Shown: positions 25,461-37,349 of the stretch, in pieces
Layout: every line of letters starts with the position of its first letter
Position numbering within the stretch: the first letter of the stretch is position 1
Source of the DNA: Nageia nagi
Taxonomy: Eukaryota > Pinophyta
Length of the DNA stretch: 64,000 nt
Direction: 5' to 3'
Assembly: GCA_050084985.1 (NCBI GenBank)
Contig: JBITNC010000001.1
Span: 113,832,001-113,896,000 of the forward strand
Position numbers and translations under genes: made by a program
The notes under the pieces: generated by a model
What the model was told of the DNA's origin: nothing
Seen by the model: the letters and a program-made list of their open reading frames with translations, nothing else
Databases searched by the model: none

Positions 25461-26108
25461 TTATTGAGCTTCTATCTTTTTCCATCTTTTCCATCCTTTA
25501 ATAAAATCATTTTTAGAATACCATGAAATAAATTCATCCCAAAAGTATGTTTCATTCTCATATTCCTCATCAAAATCTTGCTGGTCAATAAACTTGTCAT
25601 ACTTCTGAGCATCAAAATTATTATCCATGTGCTCCACTACTAGTTTTAGAAGAAATCCTATTTCTTCTTCTTCCTTTGCCTCCATTGCTAAATCAAATAA
25701 ATCCAATACCTCTTCTGAAATGATATTTTCATATCCTAATTTAGTCTCTAATATTTCTTTAAAAAATTTATCCATCTCTATGGCTTCTTCTATTGGCTTC
25801 ATAACTACAGAAGATAATTCTATAGCTTCATTTGAATTAACATCCTCATATTTGATTTTAGCTTGCATGATATTCTCTAATATCTTATTTTCTTTTTGGA
25901 TATCTTCAATTCCTTCTTCATCTTTAGGAATACTCATGATCAACAACTCAAAACTCTTAGCTACATCCATATGCTTCACCGCAACTACATAATTATAAGG
26001 GTTATCAAAACCCTTTTCTTTGCTGACCAAGCTTTCCTCTATTAATTCCATAGTCCTCTCTCTCCATGGGATTTTTATTTTTTTCATACTTCTAATACAA
26101 GGTGTCAA
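25461..26108 (-). CDS. Acidic 215-codon ORF of unknown function inside element B
   Basis: This is the longest uninterrupted frame in element B, lying between the first RNase H (ends about 26940) and the second (starts about 25360). In elements C and D the same two domains nearly touch, so this is an extra segment. The protein is Glu/Asp/Lys-rich and mostly helical in pattern. It holds an internal duplication: a unit starting ILENIMQAKIKYEDV and one starting ILETKLGYENI, each about 40 residues with an acidic stretch at the end. The C-terminus is aromatic (TYFWDEFISWYSKNDF). No signal peptide or membrane segment is seen. I do not recognise it. The start is uncertain: a similar Lys/Glu-rich frame with stops continues upstream to about 26270. 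It may be a captured host gene piece or an element-borne extra gene. Confidence 0.5.
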   Translation of the reverse strand: MTPCIRSMKKIKIPWRERTMELIEESLVSKEKGFDNPYNYVVAVKHMDVAKSFELLIMSIPKDEEGIEDIQKENKILENIMQAKIKYEDVNSNEAIELSSVVMKPIEEAIEMDKFFKEILETKLGYENIISEEVLDLFDLAMEAKEEEEIGFLLKLVVEHMDNNFDAQKYDKFIDQQDFDEEYENETYFWDEFISWYSKNDFIKGWKRWKKIEAQ

Positions 26109-26450
26109 CCAAGCTCTTCTTCAAGTCTCCTTAGACTCAAGGTATGTAGCCTTGAAACACACAAGTCTTTCCTCCTCCATGAGATGTTTGCATTCAAGCT
26201 TTATACTCCTCAAAGTATCTTTCGACTGCAATTGTTCATGTTGCCTCTTTATCTACTTCCCTTCCATGGTGATCCAAATACAAGCTTCTATTCAATAAGG
26301 TCAACTGTATTTGGTACCAAATTATGTAGATTTAGAAGAATAAAGAATTCTTGTTGTGAATTTTATTCTTACATTGATTTACTTGTGTCTTGTAAATCAA
26401 TTTTGGAGATCTATTTTGGTCTCTTTTAGGAATCTACATCAACTATCGAC

Positions 26451-26939
26451 TTCATTGATGGAATTAAAGGATTCTATAAACCAAGATCACCTTGAAGCTT
26501 CTCCAACAAATCTAACATTCATCCTTCTAGTAAAGTAATAATCAATCACACAAAAAATAACAAATCATGTATAGTGGTTCCTCCATCTGTTGAGAGTACA
26601 TCCACTTTGAAATATCATTCTATTACTTCTCGTAAGATAAATCTCCTAAAATCCTCAACAAATATCTTACAAGAGGATTCCTACAACTCTACAAGATAAG
26701 TATTACCATGCTTGATCAAGTTAAATAATGAGAGGAGTACCTCTATATTTATAAGAAGAAACCCATCCTTTAACCTTCCTTTTACCCAAGGTAAGGTTAA
26801 AGATATTTCTATATTTATTTATCTTTCTATATTTTATTCTCTTAATGCTTTAAGGTATCTAAAGATACTTTAAGCATTAAGAGAATTTACATTAAAGAGA
26901 AATATTACACAATATTATATTACATTTTCCAACATTCAT
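26451..26939 (-). mobile_element. Solo Ty1/copia LTR inside element B, with target duplication
   Basis: The LTR proper is 26456-26934, flanked by TTCAT at 26451-26455 and 26935-26939. On the minus strand it starts TGTTGGAAAATG and ends AATTCCATCA. It has TATAAATA at 26745-26752 (complement), the GGAGGAACCACT block and the family hairpin at 26836-26886, so it belongs to the same family as 6559-7114 and 11016-11516. It is the innermost of three nested insertions. Confidence 0.88.
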
Positions 26940-26989
26940 ATGAAAACTATTCTTGCATGTTGGATACTTTATTTCTTGGGTAACTGGTA

Positions 26990-28339
26990 ATGAAATCTAC
27001 TATAAACTATCTCTTTATTGGCTTTTTAGTGATAAAGAATAAATCAAATTTTTGAAGAAACATTACCCACTTTGCAACCCTTCCAGATAGGTAGGACTTA
27101 GACATGAGACATCTGAGAGGATCTACCTAAGCTATGATATAAGTTGTATTTTCAAGCATGTAATGTTTTAATTTTTTAGTTGAGAAGACTATAGCAAAAC
27201 ATATTTTTTTAATCAGAGTATACCTTATCTCATAATCAAGTAAAGTTTTGCTAACATAGTAGATTGCACTTTCCTTGTTGTTGTCATCCTTCTGAGCTAA
27301 CACTACCCTAATGTACTTAATGTTGTTGAAACATAAAATAGAAAACTCTTTTCTAAATTATAGGGGGCTAAAACTGGAGCATTAGTGAGATACCTTTTTT
27401 GATGTTGTCCAAATCTTTTTGATACTTTTAATCGTAAATAAACTTCTCACCTTTATTCAACAAATGAGAAAATGGAGAAGTCATATTTGCTAACTGAGTA
27501 ATGAACCTTATGATTGCTTGTACTTTCCATTGAAGAATTCTTAATTCCTTCAAGTTCTTAGGGGGAGAAAAATCAACAAATAGTTAAAACTTTCTTGGGG
27601 TCCACCTCTATACCTATTCTTGACACAAGGAACCCAAGCAATTTACATGATGAAATTACAAATGCACACTTTTGGGTTTCAAATTCAACTTTTACTCTTT
27701 CATTCATTGGAAAATCTTTCTCAAATTTGAAATTTGATTATATTTGGTTATGGAATTTTCTAAAATATCAACATATACCTCAACATAGTCATGGATCATA
27801 TCATGGAATATACTCACCATGGCTCTTTGATAAGTTGCACATATGTTCTTTAGACCAAAAGGCATGAACACCCAACAAAATATGCTGCAAAGAGTAACAA
27901 AAGTTATTTTATATTGGTCCTCCTTATTGATCCTAATATGATTGTAGTCATAAAATTCATCCATGAAAAATAAAACCTCATGATCTGCTATTGAATCTAT
28001 AGTCATATCAATGTTAGGAAAAGGAAAATCATCTTTTGGGCATGCCTTGTTGATATCCCTAAAATTGATACAATATCTAATTTCACCATTAGGCTTAACT
28101 ATAGGCACAATGTTAGAAATCCATAGAGAATAATCAATGGGGATAATGAAACCAACAATAAGATATTTTTGAATTTCCTTCTTAATAGTAAGGGCTACCC
28201 TAGGATGCATCTTTCTAGGTTTTTGTTGAACAAGTTTGACATTTTCATTAACAACTAGGCTATGAGTGACAAAATCAAGATCAAGACTAAGAATATCAGA
28301 ATACGACCAAGAAAAGATGTTAGAAAAATATTTTAACAA
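26990..28339 (-). pseudogene. Element B: reverse transcriptase and first RNase H
   Basis: A 211-codon open frame (28339-27704) covers the RT front: MHPRVALTIKKEIQKYLIVG, WISNIVPIVKPNGEIRYCIN, ACPKDDFPFPNIDMTIDS, FMDEFYDYNHIRI and MPFGLKNICATYQRAM. The active-site strand reads EVYVDILENS, lacking one Asp of YVDD. Further down, in other frames, are the RNase H blocks LLDYEIRYTLIKKI and DPLRCLMSKSYLSGRVAKW, ending near 26990 with an IVDFI tether. Stops and shifts are numerous after 27700. Confidence 0.88.
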
Positions 28340-29429
28340 TAGGTGGTACTATTCTTATTCTTCCAAGGTTAGCTAAGCTCCTATTTTGATCAACTATGGG
28401 TCCTATTGGATACCAATATTAACTTCTACTATTTCCTCACTAAGATAAGATATTTTGTCATTGAGTTGGGGAGTCATAGGAAATGCCCTCAGTCTTGCAT
28501 ACAAACTTTGTTGTAAGAGATAAGAATAATGGATTTGTGATTCTAGGAACCTAGCACCATCATCCCATTAAGATATGATAAGACAAACTAGAAAAGAAAG
28601 GTTACCTATACCTAGGATTGACATGATGAAAAATGAATAAAACATGAACAAAAATGAACATAAACGAATGAAAAATGAACAAAAATTAAAGGAAGGATGA
28701 AGGTCTAACCTGTAATATCTACATCATCCATGCAGAGCTCCTTATCAAAATATGCTTGATGTTGCATGAACCATGCTACTTTGGGGAACTCATGCAATGC
28801 CCCTAGCTTCTCATGAATGTCATTATTAGTCTTAAAAATGTCCACTTGAACTAGAGCTGTAGGTGGTATGAATGGATCTACATAATAAGCTTGTAATTCT
28901 TTTTTTGGATCATGTATCATCCCATAATGCAACCAATCATCATATATGTATTTGTTGTAGCCTTGATCACTATTTTTCACATGTTGAACCTTCACAACTG
29001 ATGAATATGAGCTAGGTGTAGAGTCATCAAACCCAACACTAGTTCTTTTATGCTGTCCTTCATTTGGAATGGGCTCTATGATTCCTTGATCACTTTTACC
29101 TAATCCTTTTCCACCATACTAGCATTTGTGCATGTATTCATTAGCAAAAGTAGAATCAATGCTATTGAAATGCATACTTACATGACCTATCATTTTCTAC
29201 AAAATAGAATTTGTATTTGTACTATCTAATGTAGTTTTTTCTTTATGATCTTGGTAAAGGACACTAAAATCTTCAACGAAGTCATTGTTCTACTTAGGAA
29301 TAGAGTTAAGGCACTCGAATTCATTCTTCTACGAGTGGTAGCATTGAGTTTCTAGGATTGCAAGTAGTAATTTGAGCTCTTTATAGTTCTCCTATATGTC
29401 TATCTCTAGGATTTTGTATGCACCCATGC

Positions 29430-30120
29430 TTACTTCTTATGGGGTGAAAAATGTAATAGGTGTTGGTGCATCTTCCTCCCTTTCAACCAAATCATTAGAA
29501 ATCCAAAATCTCTCAAATGACTAACACACATTTGTAGGATTATCCTTTGCATGAATAGTAACCTACTTGCCTTTGTACATAAATTTGATAGATCAATGCA
29601 AAGTGGAAGTAACAACCCTAATCTAATGGATCCATGGTCTATCAAGCAACAAGTTATATGACAAGTCTACTTGAAAAATATAGACTTTTTGATCAACCAT
29701 TTTACCACCTACTTCAATAGGCATAAATACATATTTGATGTATTATTTTTCAATATTATCAAATCCTTTAATGCTAATAGTGGTTCATTTCATTTTTGTA
29801 TATATGGAAGGAAAATACTTTTGTAACAAATCAACAAAACTTACATTGACATTTGAACTAGTATCAAAAAAATATTTTTAACAAGGATGCCATCAATATT
29901 AATATGGATATATAATCCTAATTTTTTCTCAATGATTCCTTCACTAGGAAATTTACTATCTTGAAAATAGAGCATGTTACAAACCAAATTAGTTCCAAGA
30001 TTGCCTACTAATTCAACAAACTTAGAAATAAGAATATCTATATCAAATTCAATTTTATTAAGTGCATAAAAAAAAGCATATCTATGTTCAATCAATTTCC
30101 AATTACAAAAGTTCAAAAAT
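29430..30120 (-). pseudogene. Element B: aspartic protease region
   Basis: A 91-codon frame (30116-29841) contains LYIHINIDGILVKNIFLILV, aligned with the strand just before the protease Asp-Thr/Ser-Gly. The catalytic triad itself is lost at the frame end. Downstream, near 29640, YNLLLDRPWIH matches the conserved N-x-L-L-G-R-P-W-I end of Tat proteases. Dead copy. Confidence 0.7.
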
Positions 30121-30159
30121 AGTTAGCTTGGCATGAGTTACCTTTAGTTGTTCGAGGGG

Positions 30160-31440
30160 TTATTGCATACTAGGATCACAAGGGATCTCTGTTCGCTCTA
30201 CTTTAGCTAGATTAACACTCCCTCTAGGCCTTCCTCTCCTAGTGACACCATATAGTTCTTGGTTGAAGTTTATATTTTTTATGAGTGGTTCAACATCCTC
30301 ATAATCTACTGCATAGGCCTCATATTGTATCTTATCATCATATAGCAATTTTCATAATTGCTTTCTCAAGATCATACATGCATTTATTCTATGATCTTTA
30401 ACTTTATGATATTTGTAGAATTATAATTCATTGTATTAACTAATTTTATCATCATGAGGACCTAGCTCTTGCTTTGGACCAAGTTTGATAAGTCCTTTTT
30501 GTAAACAATCCTTGAATATAATAGCAAGACCCATACGTAACTTGTTATTCTCCTAAAATTTTGCTTTGCTTGAATTTTTGTTACTCTTTGGAGGGAGGTT
30601 ATTCTATGGAATGGAATTCTTTATCTTTATTTTTATAATATCTACCTCCTTTAGTTTCTTTGCTAGGGTTTCCATATTTCAAATCACCCATATCAATTAA
30701 GCACTTCTCTTCTTGGGTAAGCCTATGCATGATTTTGGTAAAGGGTAAGGTCATGTAATCTAGGGATATGAATTTTAGTTTAGGAAGGATATTGTGAAAA
30801 AGAATGTATGTGACATGAGATTTAGATAAAGGATCAAGAATCATGCTCCATATTTTCTAAAATCTTTGGGTGAATTTATCAAATTGATCATTAGGACCTT
30901 GGATGGCACTAACTAGATATGAAATTGTCATTTGTTTAGTAGTGCAATATTTGAAATGCATATAAAATTTTGAGATAAGTTGTACATAACAATTAATTGA
31001 CTTAGTGGATAAAGATAAGTACCAATTGAATGCATCATCTCTAAATGTAGTAGGCATTTGGCCATAAAATTATCATTCATGCCAAATTTCAACTAGAATT
31101 TCATTTCCAAAGCCTTGATATGAACCATAGGATCTCCCTTACCATTGCATGTATCAAAAATAGGTTTCACTTGTAGATTGAGTTCCCTATTATTGCAAAT
31201 CTCATCAAATAATGGATTCAAATCCCTAGTCATGGATGCAACACCTCCAAAGGATCGATTGTTGCCCCCAATGTTAGAGGATTCACTTCTTTCTTCATTT
31301 CCATATAACATCTTCTTGAGATTAGATTTGGTGGCCTCATCAAAGCTATTAACCATGGTAAGAAATTAAGCAAGTTCCATTTTTGAAACTCTTGAAATGT
31401 AAGATTAGTCCTATCGAAAACCCTAGGGTTTTGGCACAAC
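30160..31440 (-). pseudogene. Element B: gag and gag-protease linker
   Basis: Frames at 31356-31093, 31057-30857 and 30844-30599 together give a Tat-type gag. They include an NPLFDEICNNRELNL block, a GDPMVHIKALEMKF block, DDAFNWYLSLSTKSINCYVQ (capsid core) and a basic tail. A proline/arginine linker (GVTRRGRPRGSVNLAK, near 30240) follows. Several frame shifts break it. Confidence 0.75.
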
Positions 31441-31469
31441 TAGTGAAGGATAAAGTGATGTAGAAAAAA

Positions 31470-31487
31470 GATGTCAGGTTCACTAAT
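31470..31487 (-). other. Primer-binding site of element B
   Basis: Reading leftward from the 5' LTR end, the minus strand is ATTAGTGAACCTGACAT. It differs from the complement of the plant tRNA-Trp 3' end (TGGTGAACCCGACGT, from memory) only by transitions. Confidence 0.55.
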
Positions 31488-32205
31488 TGTTATAACTAAA
31501 ATAATAATTATCTTAGTTATTTATAGAATAGTTAAATTCTCTAATTAATCAAAATAATAGGAAATTGATGACATGAAAGATAAAAATATCAAATTGACCT
31601 TAACTTGTCAAATATGGATTAATGGAAACTTATACTTTACCATTGATGACAAATAGAGGCAAGATTCAATTGAGAGAGGATGAATGATGAGTTTCTTTGA
31701 AATATGGAGCCACCAATCCAATCTCAACCCAATAATGATACTAGAAACCCAATGATAACTCTCTGCTACCTTTTGAGAATGCCTCACCTTCAAGCTTGAT
31801 GTCATCATCCCATCTTTGATGCATCGAATCTCGATTATGAAGGGATGAAAGATCATAGGAAGGCTGAGCTCAGAGTATAACAAAATCTAGATATGATAAG
31901 TGATGTTTATAAACATTGATCAAGATTGACACAAATTTATTTCCACTTATCAAGGATTTGGGATTATGTCATGTCATTTCATATCTTTGATCATGCATAA
32001 CCCCTCCACCTTTATAGGTAACAGGTCTAGTGCTAAGGCTCCTCCTTAGGCTTATTGTGATGCTGAGCCAACCTATTACCACAAAACATAAATCTATATG
32101 AGAGTGTACATGGAAAATAATATTTATTTAATAAATTAAATAAATAATTTTAAATATCTAAAAAGGCATTTTAATTAAATCAAAATTCCTTTTTAGGTGT
32201 TAATA
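31488..32205 (-). repeat. 5' LTR of element B
   Basis: The partner of 22512-23164. Its outer end is TA instead of CA, a C-to-T/G-to-A type change. The target copy ACTAA follows at 32206-32210. Confidence 0.88.
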
Positions 32206-32210
32206 ACTAA

Positions 32211-33540
32211 TAAGGTTATGGTGAGATGCATTTTTATAAGTTTTGTTTAATATGTTTGATATCTTTCTTAACCACTAGACTATGGGTAATAAAGTTTTCA
32301 TCTAGACCAAACATATCCTCATAAGGCCAACCAAATATCCTTTTGATTTGTTGAAATATTTATTAAACACCATATTATTTGCAAACTATTTTTGTGATTT
32401 TACTACTTTTTTATTTTCTTGATTTTCTTATTTTTCTAATATGATCTCATCAACATCCTCATTGATCATAGGAAGATATTCTTGGAGTTTTTATGGTGAT
32501 TAAAACTCATTGAATCCTAAACCACAAAATCATCCATCATGTTATGATCTTTTGAAAATCACCCTAACTAACTCTACACCTATTCCTACTCTTATTCTAC
32601 TATGAAAAAATAAAGGAAAGAAAAGCTAATGGTGTAATAATGCACATGTGGTGTCTTATTCTTAGAAACATTGTCTAAAATATGCTTGAGCATGAAGTAA
32701 ATAATATTTATACCTCTTTTCACTAGATTTTAGCAATTCAGATCTAGCTCATAGGAAGTCTAGAATGGCATCCTCACACTGAAACATATCAAAGAATACT
32801 TCTTTAGGAGCATTCTCATCAGTAAGACATAAATCAATCATGTATATCACTTTAGTATTATCCTTATTTGATAATTATGATATATCAATAGCAACAATTG
32901 GTTTAGAAAAATATGCAAATAGAAATTCCTCTTTTGAATCATTTTTAAATCCAAGTCCTACTTTTTATTTTGGTAAACCTAAGTTTTTAAAAAAAATTTT
33001 CTATGCCCTATTTTGTTTTACCTAATCCTTTACTTTCATATCTACATTTGGATACCATATATTCTTAAAAAAAATGTTGAATAAATTTCAAATAAGATTC
33101 TTTCATATTGGATGGTTTAATTCCATCTGAACAAAGGAGGAATGAGGTTGATCAATTATTGTAGATGATTCATAAAGATTGAAAAAGGTATTCTAGAATT
33201 CTTTTAGACTTCATTATTCATAATAATTGGACCAACTATTGTCCTCTTCTTCAATATTAAATCATTATCATTCTAAATTTAGGCTTTTTGCATGCTGACT
33301 CAAGATTACTTTATTTTCATTTTTCTATTTCTAAAATGGGTTGATTATGGTTTTGTATGTGTTGAAAATGATCCTTTACAAGCTGAATGTGATCCTCTAT
33401 GGGATGAAAACATTCCATTATGGTCTAACAATGGTACTCTTTTTAAGGATCTATAGGTATGCCAAAAGCTTTTGTAGAACTAAGAAAATTGATATTTGAG
33501 ATTCAATATGTGCCTAGCTCAATTTATTGAATCATCACTT
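32211..33540 (-). pseudogene. Element A: protease-RT linker and RT N-terminus
   Basis: The minus strand near 32330-32211 reads FGWPYEDMFGLDENFITHS and then an H-P decayed MHL block. This is the RT front that continues at 22511 once element B is removed. The linker to the protease is degraded and gives no domain. Confidence 0.7.
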
Positions 33541-33559
33541 TCTATTCCACCTACTTAAA

Positions 33560-33980
33560 AAATATTTCAAGAAATATTGAATGGAGTAAACTTTTTATAA
33601 TCATTAAAACTAAACCTTTTAGCTAATTCTTCATCTACCTCAATCTTGATAGTCTTTCCCTTATGTTCAAACTTAACATATTTATAAAATGTGTAAGGAA
33701 TCTCTTCTATGTCAAGGATCCAAGATATTTCAAATATGATATTATAATCTAGCTTTCCTTCAATCACATAAAGAGTGTTACAATGTTCTTTGGACCAAAT
33801 TCAATGGGCAACTTGATGATCTCAACATAATTTATTGGTGTGTTGTTAAAGCCTCTTATTTGCATAGTTGATTTTTCCATAGGTGGAAGTTTGGTGTGAT
33901 CAACTTGGTCAAGGAGATTAGAAGAAGTGATATTTAGATCTGAATCTCCATCAAATAATTCTTCTCTTACCATAGTATAA
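33560..33980 (-). pseudogene. Element A: aspartic protease
   Basis: The frame starts EELFDGDSDLNITSSNLL, where the catalytic triad position reads D-G-D instead of D-(T/S/G)-G. It then has MQIRGFNNTPINYV and LPIEFGPKN. Overlapping it in another frame is VIEGKLDYNIIFEISWI, the conserved protease end. A frame shift lies near 33766. Confidence 0.8.
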
Positions 33981-34459
33981 AAAATCTGAGTTTAAATATA
34001 GAGTGCATCATATTGATCAACCACATGTTTTCTTGTATGATCTTTAACATCAAACTTGATCATATTGTAATGAGAAAAGGAATTAAGTATATATAAAAAT
34101 TAAACAACTGATATATTTGTATCTACCTTTTCTTTCTTGAAGAGATCATAAAGGGTATTTCTATATACCTCCAATGTGGATATTAAATCATATAAGCTAA
34201 TCTTAATCTTCCAAGTTGTAACTTCTGGGATCTTTAGGTTTCTTTCAGCTCTAATTAGATCAACTTTCTTTGGTGGGTTTCATCTTATCATGGATGCAAA
34301 AATTTCTACATTAAATATAACATTAACACATTTCTTATTAGGCTCTTGTATATAGGGATACTCATATGCACCACTCTTGATGAGCTTTTAGATTTTGCCT
34401 CTCAATATACTATAAGTGTTAGTTAGATGAACCCTTGCTTGCTAATAATGATAATAATG

Positions 34460-35330
34460 AACTAGATCATACCATGGAGGTTTGTAATCATATTAAATAT
34501 CTTCTTACTTTGGAAAAAAATAAATAATATTCTTTTATAAGATCTCATCAAGAATGATCTTTGGAGCTTTTGAAAATCTAATAAATGGTGTCTTTGATTA
34601 ATCTTTTCTTTCTTCTTTTGACTCTTTCTTATCTGTATTAACTTCTTTGGTTTATTTGTTTGTTTGAAATGGCCTCTTTCCTTTGTATTTATCAATATCA
34701 TATTCCATTTGACCAGTATTTACAAACACATTTTCTTTCTCAATCAATTTATAATTCATCTTAGAAAACCTTAGGTAAGTATTATCCATAACATGTACTT
34801 GCAATTATAAAATAAAAGTTTTTTTGAAAATATTAGTAATTTCAATTTCATCAAGATTATTATGAATTTTTCACATACCTTTTTGAATCTTGGAATAAAA
34901 TTTCAACTCTTTCTATGGGACCATGCTTAAGGTCACATAAATCTTATATTTGCACATCTTGTTTTATGTTATGCTTGTACTAATCCATAAATTGAGTACA
35001 AATATCTTAAAATTAAGCAATGCAACCCTTTGATAAAGAATAAAACCACTCATGTGCATCATCCTCCAAGCTATGCATAAAAAACTTGGCTAACACCCTT
35101 TGATCAACCCTAACTTTTAGCTCACACTCATCATAAAACCCTTGAATATGCTTCCTTGGATCACCATTTCCATTAAACTTGCAAAACTTTGGATTTTTGT
35201 AGTTTTCAAGAATAATGGCATTGCAAATCTCAAATGAAATATTATTACAAGATTCATCATAAAATATATCATATTTGTTATGTTCTCTTTGAATATACAC
35301 ATTTTTTGATCCAACTCTTGAAGACTTGGT
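34460..35330 (-). pseudogene. Element A: gag
   Basis: A 95-codon frame (35300-35013) shows the Tat gag core: NPKFCKFNGNGDPRKHIQGF, then ECELKVRVDQRVLAKFFMHS and AHEWFYSLSKG. Downstream frames (34701-34462) are Lys-rich, as expected for the gag tail. No Cys knuckle is preserved. Confidence 0.8.
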
Positions 35331-35525
35331 TCAAGTTGGGCATTATGACTACCTTCCTCTTCGTTAGGAGTTTCATTCTAATAAGCTAGGGAATCATTTA
35401 GAATACCCATAAGAACAAACAAATGTAATAATATTTGCTAGATTAAGATAACCTAGATCCATATTAGAAAATATATTAGTAATATCCAAAAGACCTAATG
35501 AATTTTTGGTACAATAAGTTCAAAA

Positions 35526-35543
35526 ACATTAGGTTCACCAATT
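35526..35543 (-). other. Primer-binding site of element A
   Basis: The minus strand AATTGGTGAACCTAATGT directly follows the 5' LTR end. TGGTGAACC matches the tRNA-Trp complement, and the next bases differ by C-to-T and G-to-A changes. Confidence 0.6.
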
Positions 35544-36283
35544 TGTAGGATGGGAAATTGGAGTTACAATAATTAGACAACCCCAAAACTTACTTAGAAT
35601 GAAATGGTTAAAAATAAATAATAATGCAAATAAATGACATTTAATTTAGAATAAGCTAATTCCTATCAAGATTTGATTTTTGAATACTTACCTATTATAC
35701 TTGTTACGAATGATAAATAGTAAGACATGCATGAAGGATAACTTGATAGAGATACCACAAAAATCACATCTCATTGATCCTTTAAAAAGAGAACATCATC
35801 AAGCCTCCCTGAGTGAAATAGGTAATCATCAATCCTCAAATGGAATATTTTTGATCCTCTATTGGATGAGTTTGAAGTCATGATTAAGGTTATCGCATTG
35901 CTAGCTAGTAAGAATGCCAAATTATGTGAAATAATAATATAATAAGTCATGTAAGAAGGTCAAAGTATCCATATTGCAATCTTTATAAGACAATGTTGAG
36001 AAATACCTGAAGGGAATATGCCACTATCAAGATCAAAATATATTTTCCAAATTTTTCTTTATAGTGGACTTATGTGGATCTTGGTTATATAGGAAACTTG
36101 ATGATATAACCCACTCATTATGTTGACTCCCACACCTTGGGCCTCACATTATCTACAAATAAGATACATATTAGTCCACTATTATAGATTATGATATTTA
36201 TAATGTTGATAACAATGAAATAATTTGATAATTATAATTTAATTATTGTAAGTAATTACATGAATTAAATTTATGTAACTATA
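35544..36283 (-). repeat. 5' LTR of element A
   Basis: The partner of 18975-19704. It shares many blocks such as CCCAAAACTTACTTAG (35581 and 19015). The outer terminus is decayed to TA. Confidence 0.82.
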
Positions 36284-37349
36284 CTCTCAAAATTAATGTT
36301 AGGTTAAATTGATCTTGAGCACCAACATTGTAGATAATATACTTCAAATATTTACACCCATATTCTTGGTTATCCCTACATATCAAATCAAGTTTGAATA
36401 ACTACTTAAAGTTCACCAAGGAAAGTAAATAGGTATTTATCATTCCTCTCTTATAGGTTTGTCAAGTTATTTGATTTAGTCATTACTATCATATCTCATT
36501 AATTATGTACCACATGCTATTAAGTTTCTTTGATCATAATTAAAGTAGATATATCTTAGCATTACCTTACCATAATCAAGGTTTCATTTTATTATATATA
36601 TATTGATGAACCTTACTATTTTATTTTTACAAATCTTCAAATTAAGGTTTGATAAAAAATGTTCCAAAACCTAGAATTTCCATTTTAGTGAATCATTTTT
36701 TCTAAGGAGTTTTTCATTGAAAACCCTAAGTATTTATTTCTCTTTGGATTTAATAATTATCTATAAAAATATTAAATTTTATTGCTTGGATTTCATTAGA
36801 AAATTTAGGATTTTATATTTTGTGAAAAATATTTTTGTATAAAATGCTATATTTTGAGCTTTATTTTTGGATATTTTATGGATGTTTTTGCCCTAGAACC
36901 TTTCCCAAATAATAGATATTCATGGTAGGAAACTTTGAGGGTAATTTGGGATTATTGTATGAATTTTATTAATGTTTTTGGTTGAGAAATAAAATGTTTT
37001 TACATAAAATCCTAGAATTTCAAGGTCATTTTCTCAAAATTGGTGAGGTATAACATTATAAAATTAATCCTAAGTCATATATGTTCATAGGAAATATACA
37101 TTTTTGATCTATTATGGATTTTAGGTGTATGATTGAATTACTTAAATATGACTTCAAAATTAAAAGAGAAATATTTTTCCTTTCTTATGATCATGATACA
37201 CATTATGTTACTATCAATGTTGTTGAATAAAATGCTAAATATGATGATGTGCACCTCTAAAACATGGGTACCTTTCTACAATAATAGAACAAGAACTCTA
37301 GATATACATTACATGCTATATGCTAATGTTTATATTATGCTATGTTTAT
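36284..37349. other. Repeat-like DNA between elements A and C, identity unclear
   Basis: AT-rich with no reading frame of note. It is the left part of the sequence into which element C inserted; the right part resumes at 46089, where similarity to 49858-49930 suggests old LTR debris. Confidence 0.4.

Larger units (their letters stand above)
22512..32205 (-). mobile_element. Ty3/gypsy (Tat-type) element B, inserted in element A
   Basis: This is a minus-strand element, 9,694 bp including a foreign solo LTR. Its LTRs are 22512-23164 and 31488-32205, with a perfect 5-bp target duplication ACTAA. It entered the RT gene of element A. Its order is gag, protease, long linker, RT, RNase H, a captured ORF region, second RNase H, integrase, then a 3' region with tandem repeats. 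Frames are broken in all domains. The RT active site reads YVD then ILEN, so one Asp of YVDD is missing in this copy. It cannot be autonomous. Confidence 0.9.
18975..36283 (-). mobile_element. Ty3/gypsy (Tat-type) element A, split by element B
   Basis: This is a minus-strand LTR retrotransposon with LTRs at 18975-19704 and 35544-36283. Removing element B (22512-32205 plus one 5-bp target copy) leaves about 7.6 kb. In reading order it keeps gag, protease, RT, a first RNase H and a shrunken integrase end. The second RNase H and most of the integrase seem deleted around 21300. The LTR ends are TGTAG...ACTACA; one copy ends TA, a decayed CA. The flanks ATCTT and CTCTC do not match well, so the target duplication is eroded or one end is shifted. 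Many stops and frame changes mark it as old. Confidence 0.82.

Noticed and set aside
25627-26538. Plus-strand open frames opposite the acidic ORF of element B
   Set aside because: Ser/Ile-rich complement of an acidic frame; the minus frame agrees with the element's direction.
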